Origin: Euptelea pleiosperma
Taxonomy: Eukaryota; Streptophyta; Magnoliopsida; Ranunculales; Eupteleaceae
Direction: 5' to 3'
NCBI GenBank assembly: GCA_035048495.1
Contig: CM068549.1
Location: 18,943,103 to 19,007,102 of the forward strand
Length of the DNA stretch: 64,000 nucleotides
Shown: piece after piece, positions 33,085 through 43,781 of the stretch
Numbering within the stretch: the first letter of the stretch is position 1
How the letters are laid out: the number at the start of each line of letters is the position of its first letter
Position numbers and translations under genes: made by a program
The notes under the pieces: model-generated
What the model saw: the letters and a program-made list of their open reading frames with translations, nothing else
What the model was told of the DNA's origin: nothing
The model's database searches: none

Positions 33085-33535
33085 GGGACAAGTAGCACAT
33101 CAACCATTCTACTGCAATTGGATAGAGGTCTGATGAAATCACAACTTAGTATGAAAAAATCACTACTTTTTTGAACATTACATGGAATGTCAAAATTTTC
33201 CTAATTTTTTTAGGCCAAGATGTCAAATTTTGGTATCATAGCTTTCTTACCTACTTCCTAGTAAATGGTGGATCAACCCCAAGAGTGACAACACGTGTGG
33301 TATAAGTGTAATGCTTTTATTTGAGCTTTATGTGTCATGGGTCCCACTATTATGACACACTAAAGTGACACGTCCTTTAGCAACCAAACATATGTTTTTT
33401 TTTGTCAAGGTGTGCATATCGGCACGAACACGCGCGCATTTGTAAAAAAAAATATAGCCTTAAATCTTTTTGTAATTTTAAAAGATATCTTAAATAAACG
33501 AAATAGTATCCCACAGGCGATGTTAGATGACCATA
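33085..33535. other. Intergenic, nothing recognised
   Basis: AT-rich sequence between the LTR relic and the next foldback repeat. Short open frames only; the one starting 33,412 has no recognisable domain. Confidence 0.4.
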
Positions 33536-33539
33536 GATT

Positions 33540-34140
33540 AGTCACATGGCACATTCTTAGTGACCACACACCATATGGATGTTTTGCGCATCCTTAGGTG
33601 GGCCTACAAAAAAAAAAATCAGCCTGATTAGTGACCAAACATCCATATATTCAATGGTCTGTAAGTAGGGGTGTCAATTTTACCAGTTTAACCGGAACCG
33701 AATCAGAATCGGAACCGAAAACACCGGTTTCGGTTCTACAATTTTGGGAACTGATTAAAAAGTAACCGGAATTGGAACCGAACCGACAATAATGATTCCG
33801 GTTCTGGGTAGCCTAATATGGAACTGAAACCGATAAGAACTAGAACCGAACCGATAAGAACCAGTACCAATAAATAAATGTAGTGTAAATATTCTAATAT
33901 TCTCAAGATTTAGCCCAATATACCCGGAACCGGAACCGGAACCGGAATCAACATAAATACATAATCGGTTCTGGTTCCGGATCCATCACTTTGAGAACCG
34001 GAACTGTTAAGAAACCGAACCGATAAGAACCGGAACCAATTATTCCGGTTCTGGTCACCTTAGGAACCGAACCGGAACCGACCCGTTGACACCCCTATCT
34101 CTAAGATGGCTCAGACCTGATCATGTCTGTGGCCACACAT
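33540..34140. repeat. Dispersed foldback repeat interrupted by an hAT MITE
   Basis: Left part 'accatatggatgttttgcgc', 'aaatcagcctgattagtgac', 'caaacatccatatattcaat' stops at 'ggtctgtaag'. It resumes after the inserted element with 'tctctaagatggctcagacc'. In other copies these two edges are continuous ('ggtctctaagagtgtgccac'), so the order of events is clear. Confidence 0.75.
33666..34097. mobile_element. hAT-type MITE (TAGGGGTGTCAA family), 432 bp
   Basis: Termini TAGGGGTGTCAA and TTGACACCCCTA are exact inverses. The flanks are 'tctgtaag' and 'tctctaag' (8 bp, 7/8 match), the target-site size of hAT elements. The interior consists of many 'ccggaaccg'-like words in both orientations. It encodes nothing and has inserted into an older foldback repeat. 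Confidence 0.85.
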
Positions 34141-34340
34141 TACTCACTACTGCCATCTGGGCCCATTGACCGCATGGTGGATTTACACACCACAACACAC
34201 CCGCGGCATTTACACACAACATTGAAACGTCTCACGCGTCTCCCCACTAAATAAACATAAAGGCTAATAATGGCCACGTACATGGTTGGAAACTTGGAAT
34301 CACTGGGAGAGCTACTATATGTACGATCATTAATACTAGG

Positions 34341-34424
34341 TACCATACGAGAAATTTTTTGAAGCGGCGGGATTTTTGAAACTTAAAAAATCCAGCCGCT
34401 TCAAAAGTTTTTCTCGTACCATAG
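34341..34424. repeat. Compact 84-bp hairpin with ~37-bp arms
   Basis: 'ggtaccatacgagaaatttt' to 'ggcgggattttt' pairs with 'aaaaatccagccgcttcaaa' to 'tttctcgtaccat' across a loop of only a few bases. Pairing is nearly complete (a few mismatches and single-base bulges). It may be a tiny MITE or a hairpin precursor of small RNAs. No target-site duplication is obvious. Confidence 0.75.
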
Positions 34425-34429
34425 ATAGA

Positions 34430-35660
34430 CAATCTAGGCTCCTCTAAGAGTATGCCACGTGGCTCTTATTGCACCGGCCTTGATGACAGGGCCTGTCATC
34501 AAAGTCTTACTCCTTAGCATGCACAGGGATTCCTTACATGTGGTACACATAGTCATCAATCCAAACATTCTAGTCTTTGTATTGGCTATATATGACCATT
34601 GCTTATACAATTCTCTAATGAACGTTCCTGATCAAATGGTTAGAGATTATCCTAATAATGTGAGTTTTAGTTTATGCCTAATCTTAGGGTTGGTCCAACA
34701 TTTTGATGGTCCAGATTGATAATCACGTGTGCCACTTATATGAAATAGTGGTGATGATCATATGATCCCGGGTCCATCTGGTGCCCACTTATAGACAATG
34801 TTTTTCGTGTTATTTTATTATGTAAGTAATTACGAATAGAAACATTTGCTGACGGACCACAATATGAGTGGATGCTGATCGTATGGATATTTGGCCAAGG
34901 TGGACCTACAAACCAAAAATAAACCTGAGCAGTGATTTCTAAGCGTTGGATTGGGTGCAAAGATCCAAAGGTTGTAAATCACTATTCAGGCTGATTTTTG
35001 GTTTGCAGGTACACCGAGGGACTGGCCCAACATCCAGATTGATAATCAGGTGTGCCACTTATATGATGAAATAGTGCTGATCATATGATCCGGGGTCCAT
35101 GTGGTGCCCAATTGCTGGCCACATTTTGATTGATACTCTACTAATGTTTTATTATATTTTAGTAGCCCGAGGTATGCAACTCCAATCAAAATGTGCTAAA
35201 CAGTTGGACACCAGGTGGACCCCGGATCATATGATCAACACTCAATAAGAAATCTCCATGGTCGAGCAAAGAAAAATCATCTGGTCCAGGAAACTAAGCA
35301 CCATCCATATAACAATGTAAGCCACGTGTAGTGACGGACCACAATATAAGCCACGTGGCACATTCTTATAGGACACTGACCGTATGCATGTTTGGCTCAT
35401 CCTTCAAATCCACTCACTACTAAATATCAGCCTGATTAGTGATTTAAAACCTTTGAATCTTTGTACCCCAAATGATGCTCAAATTATACGGTTAAAATTC
35501 AACCTATGAAAAAGACTCCAATCCGACGCTCAGAAATAATTAATCAGGCTAATTTTTGCCCTGTAGGTACACCTAAGATTCGGCCAAACATCCGTGCGGT
35601 CAGAAGTTTCTCCAATATGCCACATGGCTCATATTGTGGTCCGTCAGCAAAGTTCTACGC
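34430..35660. repeat. Cluster of foldback repeats and MITEs
   Basis: Dispersed foldback copies lie at about 34,850-35,040 and 35,325-35,620. Around the first copy the words 'gtgtgccacttatatga' and 'gatcatatgatccc/ccgggg' occur on both sides (34,728-34,790; 35,049-35,110), so it is inserted in an older repeat. A separate foldback at about 35,080-35,236 pairs 'tgatcatatgatccggggtc' with 'accccggatcatatgatca'. No gene is present. Confidence 0.65.
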
Positions 35661-36012
35661 GTACGTTAATACCCCTTAAGCATACCAGCGTAAGTTAGCA
35701 TCCCATGGTCTGAGCAGAGATTCAGAATTTCAGACCTACCACACTGTCATAGGCATTATTACCACTTACCACTAATAATTTTTAGATATGCCGTATCTGG
35801 CCCACTAATTCATCGATCTTGACCGTTCAGTTGGTGCTTACAGGTCATGTCCCAAAATTTGATTTAAATTGAACTGTTTCACGCTTTTTGAATGATGCCA
35901 CACCAAAGGGTGGTCCACAAATTTATCTATCAAAGAGATGTGTCGATTCATAGCCATGTGATTACAAAAAAAAAAAACATTCATAGCCATGTGTCTGGCG
36001 GAGGTTAAGGTC
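35661..36012. other. Intergenic, nothing recognised
   Basis: No coding similarity and no clear repeat structure apart from a duplicated 'catagccatgtg' word with an A-run (35,951-35,990). Confidence 0.35.
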
Positions 36013-36021
36013 CATGGGAGA

Positions 36022-36213
36022 TGAGAAAAAATTCGCGGGTCCAGGATCCTTCAAACTTTGAAGGTCCCCTCCTAAAATGTTTGACACGTACCTTTTGTTA
36101 ACTATCCTTAACTAACTAACCAAGGTTTTAACGTTGGTTGGGTTTAGGCCTTGAGGTACGTGTCAGACATTTTTGGCGGGGGGGCCTTCAAAGTTGGACC
36201 CGCGAATTTTAAC
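36022..36213. mobile_element. MITE, ~192 bp, with 11-bp flanking duplication
   Basis: The arms 'aaattcgcgggtcc' ... 'ctttgaaggtcccctcc' ... 'gacacgtacctt' pair with 'aggtacgtgtcagac' ... 'gggggccttcaaag' ... 'ggacccgcgaatttt'. 'tccatgggaga' flanks it on both sides (36,011-36,021 and 36,214-36,224). The size fits a Mutator-like MITE (9-11 bp). It is non-coding. Confidence 0.8.
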
Positions 36214-36254
36214 TCCATGGGAGACATAGACCTCAGTCCATTCTAAAATAACGG

Positions 36255-36402
36255 GGTTATTGAGCATTATTGAGCGTTATTTGGGTGCAAAGATCCAAAG
36301 GTTGTGGATCACTAATCAGGCTGATGTTTTGTTTATAGCTCCACCGAAGGACTGGCCAAACATCCATACTGTCCACGTTTACTAAGAGTGTGCCACGGGG
36401 CT
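36255..36402. repeat. Dispersed foldback repeat, half copy
   Basis: 'gagcgttatttgggtgcaaa', 'gatccaaaggttgtggatca', 'ctaatcaggctgatgttttg' and 'ggccaaacatccatactgtc' are the right half of the family. It is interrupted at its end by the MITE that follows. Confidence 0.7.
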
Positions 36403-36412
36403 CGTATTTTGC

Positions 36413-36589
36413 AAGTAAAACTTCTGTCACAATGGGATTGCAAATCACACAAACACAGCCAATGAGTTCTCGGCACGTAACCTAAAAATCAAAAGCCCAT
36501 GGGTACGTTGCAAAGCACATGTGTACGTGCCGAGAACTCATTGGCTTGTGATTGTGTGATTTACAATTTCGTGTGATAGAAGTTTTACT
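36413..36589. mobile_element. Foldback MITE ~177 bp, 10-bp target-site duplication, 250 bp upstream of transporter leader
   Basis: Ends 'agtaaaacttctgtcaca' and its inverse 'tgtgatagaagttttact'. The arms of ~66 bp are nearly complementary (including 'gccaatgagttctcggcacg'). Exact duplication 'cgtattttgc' occurs at 36,403-36,412 and 36,590-36,599. A second, minimal copy of the same ends faces itself at 36,612-36,648. It lies just upstream of the transporter TATA box and would form a long hairpin if transcribed. Confidence 0.85.
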
Positions 36590-36682
36590 CGTATTTTGCG
36601 CTGTGACACAAGTTTCTGTCATTAAACACTATGACAGAAGTTTTACTCCTCTCCATCATTCATGAGGTTAAGACAAGTAGAT

Positions 36683-36690
36683 TATATATA
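36683..36690 (+). promoter_or_regulatory. TATA box of the transporter gene
   Basis: 'tatatata' in 'agattatatatagggga' lies ~150 bp upstream of the ATG, giving a GA-rich leader of about 120 nt. Confidence 0.55.
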
Positions 36691-36777
36691 GGGGAGACAC
36701 CGGAGAAAGAGAGAGAGAATTAAGAATTTAAGAGTGCTAGAACTAGAAGTGAAGGAGAAACGCAGAGGAAACAAGGA

Positions 36778-36780
<3 letters not shown>

Positions 36781-36808
<28 letters not shown>

Positions 36809-36809
36809 G
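36781..36809 (+). repeat. (GA)n in the transporter 5' leader
   Basis: About 14 GA units between the TATA box and the start codon. GA repeats in leaders are frequent in plants and can bind GAGA-binding (BPC) factors; here that is inference. Confidence 0.8.
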
Positions 36810-36836
36810 AGCTGAAGCTCTCATTGATCTCCATTA

Positions 36837-39800
36837 ATGGCGGTACTGAAAGCTGGGAGCAGACCTCCGTGGGTGGGTCTTGGAGCTGCAGTTTGGGTTC
36901 AGATAGCAGCTGGGAATGCTTACAACTTCCCTCTCTACTCGCATTCTCTGAAATCTGTTCTGGGTTTCACTCAGCAGCAGCTAACGATGCTTGGAGTTGC
37001 GAACGATATCGGTGAAAACGTCGGTATTCTTCCGGGCATAGTCTGCAACAAATTTCCACCTTGGGTTGTTCTCTTGATTGGAGCTTTTGCATGCTTCTTC
37101 GGCTATGGAGTTCTCTGGCTCGCTATAAGCGAGACTGTTCAATCTTTGCCTTATTGGCTGGTGAGTTCATTAATTATTTTTTAGTTTATTTAAGTTTTTT
37201 CGCATACCCATTTGTGGATTTGATTGGTTGAATATGCTTTTGTTTGATTAATTTTGGTGGGTTTTCTTTCCATGCATTTTGATGATAGGCGTAAGATGGC
37301 GATATCACTAAATCTGGATTGACTCAAGTTTTTGTGTAAATGGGTTTGGCTGTTCCTGGATTAGATTGTGAGGGGCTTTTGTTGATTGAAATTTCTTGCA
37401 TGTTAGCGCGATCTTATGGGTAATATGCAAAGCAGAGTTTTCTTTTGGATCGAATTGAAAGGTTGTTTATTAATAAATTTCTTGAGGAAATGGGTGGTCT
37501 AATTTGGTAAAGTTGTATGTGATCTAGCCTTACTGGTTGGTTAGTTTCTGGAGATGCTTGATACTGTAGTATACACTATACACAGATCAGTAGGAACCTT
37601 AAGTACCCTCAATACAACATTAAATAGAATAAACAAGTACAGCCTTTAACCTGATTAATAAGGCGCCAATTCAAATAAACTGATAAACTGAAGCTTCTTT
37701 TATGCTGCAAACAGGCATAGACCATCAAAAGCTTTTGTGTTGTAGTTTTCTGTTCTTCGATGGGTTAGCTTTCGTTTTAGGGTCGACCCAGATTTTCTAT
37801 ACTAGATTCTGCAATATAATCTATACAAGGTAGGGCTCTTTTAATTATACAACATCTATTTTTTTCAGTCCCATAATTTGCATCTACTTGTGGGTTATTG
37901 TCCAATTCACGGAATTTCCTAATGAGACCCCTGTTTGAACTTTAGTGAATCTGAAGGTCTTGAAGGAATCTCAAAATCACGCATAATGCATTTGAACACT
38001 AGCAAAGGAATCCTACTCAATTTTGTGTATGTGATTGTCATTTGGGCTTGCTTTATAAATTAAATAATTTCTGCTTTGAACTTTTGGCCAAGCCTAAGGT
38101 TGGTTCCTCCAAATATCATACTAAAACATTCAATCTAGCTTTTTTGTTCAATTTAAGAGACCAATTCGTACCGAGTTTGGTCCTGTCCATCACTCATTCT
38201 GGTAAGTGCAAGTGCAGTCTTGTCTACTTTTGAACTTAGGATGCATTTCCTTGTAGCCATGATCCCAACTTAGGCTTGTTTGCTGATATGAGCTTTTGTG
38301 CTTCTTGTATCTCTTCATTGCCACCTTTTCTGCAAGTTTTGTAATCAACACATATGCATAATGCAAATATGTATAGGACCACTGGTCATATATTGGGCAT
38401 CTATGGAATCTGATTTCGATGGTGACTCTACTTGAAGTTATTGAAAAACTATTGAGATGCTTGTTTTAGCTCATTAAGAATATAAAACCTTAAATCCTTG
38501 TGAAATGTCAGTCTGTACAAAATTGCTCCTAAACTGGTTAGAATTGAAATATATGCTCAACGTGGTGATGTATGGAAATATAATTGTAATCTACAAGGAT
38601 CCTCATGCATAGACATGTCGTTCAGGAAATTATGGACATCGAGAGTTTGTGAGATGTGACTTTCACAAAAAAATGAGCTTAACTTTCTCATACAAATTCT
38701 GATTGAAGTGATCCAGGAATCCTTGGAAAGCAGAGGAGAAGATCTACGAGGTCATTTGACTAGATCAACCTTTCAATAGTGTTTTGTGGAAATGGAAATA
38801 TTCCAATAATGTTTTGTTTTGGGTCCTTGTAGAAATGGAAATATTTGAATGTATTTTTTTTTGGAAATATGTTGGTATTTAATACCATGCCATTAGCTAT
38901 TTCCTATACGATTGATTGTTTTGCTTTTTTTTTCTTTGATCGTGAATCAGTTTCCCTCTATATAAGAGCTTTGACCTACTCAAAGCTCTTATATAGAGCA
39001 TTACAAGACTCTAACAGAGGAAATAAATCATAATCAAATCTAATCTAATCTTAATCAAATCAAATCTAATCCTAATCAAATCAAAACTAATCCTAATTGA
39101 TACTTATCAACTTTGGTAAAGATATAGTGCATCTCGTGCACCTTACTATATTCTAATACCCTCCCACAATCGCATGTCTCTTTGAAGAAGAAACATGTGA
39201 CTGGTTACAAGATATATGAGCCCTTGATCATCATATGATGAATGACCGAAACGTCCGTTCGTGTGCTTGATGGTGGTCATCTTCTGTCTGTGAATTGCAT
39301 CACTATCGCATCCCGCTCATCTTGGAGTCTGTTGGAGCCAGTGGCTCACTAGATTAGGTCAGTCATGATCTCTTCCAGAAGCTTTCAAAGACGGAGTGTA
39401 CGGCTAAAAATCATTGGAGATATTTTATTTTTTTGTTATGATGGGTGGAGGTTTTATGATCTATGATTGATGGTTGGATATTAGAAAGGCAATTGATAAA
39501 CGTAGGCTGCAGAAGGTGATAGTAGTTGGAGATTTGGGATGGGCTGATAGTGAAGCATATGTGGTCAAGCTCGACGGGCAAGGATGATGCCGCCCGTTGG
39601 AAGAATGACGAGCCAAATAAAAAAGATTAGTGGAACACAGGTCGTTGGATGACTTGCTTTGATACCATGATTAGCAAAGAAATTATTGATAAGCTTGGAT
39701 GATTACATTGGCCGACTCAAAGCTCTTATATAGAGCATTACAAGAGTCTAACAAAGGAAAGAAATCATAATCAAATCTAATCTAATCTAGTCTTAATCAA

Positions 39801-42800
39801 ATCAAATCTAATCCCAATCAGATCAAATCTAATTCTAATTGATACTTATCAACTTTGGTAAAGATACGGTACACATCTCGTGCACCTTACTATATTCATA
39901 GAGGTGTAGCGGACCTTCTCTCTCTTTGGAGTTGATTTTTTGGTTCTAGAGCATGTGGAGAATTGATACTTGGCAGTTCGTTGGTATTTTTTTCGTGGAA
40001 AGGGCGGTTTCTGTGGCAACTCCTCCCATTTACTTTGTGGTGGGCAGTTTGGAAGGAGAAGAATTCAAGGATATTTGAGGGAAAAGAAGCCTCTATTCAC
40101 GAGCTGATTCTGAATATCAAAGCTTTGATGTTCCTATGGTCTTCCATATCTCCCGAATTTGCATGCTGTTTTTTCGACTATTTTGTATTTAGATGGGATG
40201 ATATTTTAGTGGAGAATGGGATCTGCCTTCTTTTGTTTTCTTTTCAAATTAGACCTCTAACAAAAGAGGTTGGCTTACAAGAGAAGAAAGAAGAGGAGTG
40301 CTATAAGCAGATTTGAACAATGAAAGATTAGAAATAATTACATGTTATAAGGTTGTTAAGGGCGCAAGGCGTTAGGACCCCTAGAGCCTGAGGTGCAAGG
40401 CGCGCGCCTGACGAGGCGCAATATTAAAAATTATAATAAAAAATATTAAAAAATTAAGAAAAATAACATCATTAAATAACAAAATAAGTAATCATTAGGC
40501 CACATAAATATAATATAAAGAACTTGTCATTTTTTCTATTTTTTCAAAAATTTACTAGAAAACGATGCACTTGGTGCGTCATTTATTACTTAAATTTTAT
40601 TTTTTAAGAAATATCAGCATATATGATGGATATGTCCAGGATACGTGTTGGTACCATGTCCCATACATGTATCCGGGTTGACATTGCTACGATGGGGGGT
40701 ACATGTATTCAAGTATGATAGGTTCTAGTTAACATTGTCATTATCTAAATACAAAACAAGTAATCAAAAAGCCATAAAATTTGTCCATCCCTAGTTGGAC
40801 CTACATACCAAAATCCGTCATGATTAGTAATTTATGTTCGTTGTATTAATATTTTTTCATAGATTATTTTCAACTGTGGATTTCTAGCATTATTGGGGTA
40901 CTCAAATTCAAAGGTTAGGAATCACTAATCAGACCCATTTTTGTCTTGTAAGCCCATCTAGGGATAGGCTAAACATCCATACGGTCAATAGCCTTTAATA
41001 GTATGCCATGTGGCTCACATTGTTGTTCCGTCATCAACTTTTATTATGTACACCATCATCAATTTTTTCTTTCACAAGTTGAAATGTTAAAATGTTGAAT
41101 GACCAAAATACCCCTTTAAAGTAAAACAATTTCAAAAAATAAAAGAAGCAATGTTTGTAAATTTAAGGGATTTGGGGGCCATATTAGGAACAAGGATTCT
41201 TTTATTTTTAACATTTTGTTAAAAAAAAATTGTTATTTTAGTGAGGTGCGTGCCTTGTTCTTAAGGGGCGTGCCTTTAGATCAAGGCGCGCGCCTTACTA
41301 AAGGCGCCTCGCCTTGATCATTTCAAGGCGCCTTAGGTGCACCTTGCTGCGCCTTGTGCCTCAGTGCGCCTTGACTTCAGAGACTTTATCTATAGGATAA
41401 ATTATATTTTATACATTGTATTAGGCTATATTTTAATTAGGGATTAAAAGGGGAGAGAAAATAATCTCTCATCTTAAATTAAAGAGAGGAAATTGGTGGC
41501 GGTAACCATGACCTTTTCCATTTTAAATTGGTGGAGGAAATTTGACCTACTACAGATTCGTTAACTGATGTTTTCTTGTTTCTTTTTCTGTTATTTTCTT
41601 TTTCGTTATGTGGCTAGCTTGTGTTGGCCTCTTCTTTTCTTCTTTTCCCTTCTTCCTTTTGTAGCCTTTTCTTTTCTCTAATATATTTCTCCATTTAACA
41701 ATAAAAGGAAAGTATGGGTACATCCAAGGGGGCAGATAACATTGAAAAATATTGGACCCTTCCCTGTGCCCATGCATCTCCTGACATAGTCTCCAACCAA
41801 AATATAAATCAACATGAATAATAAAGAGATGCATGCAATCAACTATCCATGATAAAAACATGCTCAAAATCCACCAAACATACTACATTCTTTTCTAAAA
41901 ATTCAATGATAGTGTGAAGCAAACTAAGAGATTTTTTAGCATAAAATCATACATGATTTAATTTCAAAACTAACATAGATATCATAGATTTTAAGGAAAA
42001 ACATCCATGGAGTATAGGGATGAGAGAAAAGCCTACCTTAAGCAATAAAAAAATCGGATCTTCAATGTAGATCAAACATTCTCTTCTTTCTTCTTTGATC
42101 ACCTTTTTCTCTTCTTGATGTAATCAACGTTACTAAAGGCCACGCATATATCATGTCTATAATAGTACAGTCTCTGTGAACATCTGAAGATGTTGGTGCC
42201 ATTTGATCACTCTGGTAACCACCTCATTGTGATTTTCTTTCGAAATCCACCACAATTGTGGATGATCCTTCTGTTTCTGTTATTGCTCGATTTCCATTTT
42301 TTAGCCACCCCTTGTGCCATTAAAACTGTTGCCAGAGATCAATAAGATAGGACCACGTTGCCAGAGTTATTGTCTTGCGCAAAACCTATTAATGTAGTGT
42401 TTTCTTGGTAGACATTTTAGAAATTTGGGTCCCCAAATCTTGGTTGATTGAATTACAAATAATCCCACCTCATCACTGAACATCGACGTTGTCGGAGCTC
42501 TCACCATTCACTTCAAATAAGTCCGATCATCGTTGTTGGATGTGCTTCACCGGTAAGATTCAAGAAAACTAAGGTTTCCTCAGACCTTAAAACTCTTACC
42601 CTTGTCTTGAGGTTGAGGACCTCTTTGGGGGGGTTTTCAAACAACGTAATCGGGCCCAACCTTATATTTTGTGGGTTTAAATGAGTTAAATCCAAGACCC
42701 TCATTTATTACCTGGTCCATATACAAGGCTCAGCCCAACTCATATTAAGAACTCATTAGGCTTTAAGATTAAACCATAAGCCCAGGCCAGAGACCATTCC

Positions 42801-43739
42801 ACCCAAACCCAGGTCCAATCCATCCAGTCCTAACCAACCCAAAAAAAAAATTAAAATAAATCAAAACCAATAGCCAAGCCCACTAAACTGTGCTTAGAGC
42901 GAAAATGGAGAATGACAATGAAATTATGAGGAAAGAATTGATGTTGCCATAGCTAAAATTCATGAAAATTGGGTCTAATCTTTCACTGATTAGATTCACA
43001 TGAAGCCTAAATACAAGAAATGAAGAAGGGAGAATATTTTGAAGGAGGAGGGTCCAATACTATGGTGGAAGTAGTTATCAAGTCAACAAGCTACAACAAC
43101 ACAACAACTCTTGCTAATGCAAAGTTAGTTACAATGCAAATACATCATGATTTTATCTTCCATAAACATCAGATTATGGAAAAGAATGTGGAAGTGAATC
43201 CTTGTCATCAACAACCATTCTACATGATACAACCCCTATAATACAAGAAGTCTTGATATACAATTTTGAGGACAAAATTTGAACTTCTTGAACTCGAGGT
43301 CATGTTCTTTCAAACCTGAGGCATTTGATGCATGGGCATCATTCCCTTGATGCAACCGAGCTACATTGATTCAGGCGTTTCCATAGAAGATGTGGTCTTA
43401 CAAGAGAAGAAAGAAGAAGAATGCTACAAGGAGACTGCAACTCTAATAGATTAGGATTTAATCAGCTGTTATGTTTATCAATAGGATAAATTAAATTTTA
43501 TACATTGTTATTGATTAGGGTTTAAGTTAGGATTATCTGTTTGAGTTTTAATTTTTATAGGAAATCAGGTTAGGAAAATCTATAAATACAGATTCTCATT
43601 GACCTAAAGATTATGTTATTTTGATTAATGAAACTTTGAGTTTAGAGTTGAGAGTGTTCTTTCTTTGGTTGAGCCTTCGTTTAGGGATGTAGCTGACCCT
43701 CCTTGAGACTTGTGTAGATCGATTTATTTTCCTACATCA

Positions 43740-43781
<42 letters not shown>

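Larger units (their letters stand above)
40266..41500 (+). repeat. LTR-like sequence split by a GC-rich inverted-repeat element
   Basis: 'ttacaagagaagaaagaaga' (40,268) and, beyond the insertion, 'tataggataaattatatttt' (41,390) are co-linear with 43,400-43,560 ('ttacaagagaagaaagaaga', 'aataggataaattaaatttt'). The 43.4 kb copy is uninterrupted. The sequence looks like the U3 side of an LTR, but no coding region supports a class. Confidence 0.5.

Noticed and set aside
36734..37015. Alternative frame overlapping the transporter start
   Set aside because: Low-complexity Glu-Arg run from the (GA)n leader; the transporter frame from 36,837 has clear family similarity.
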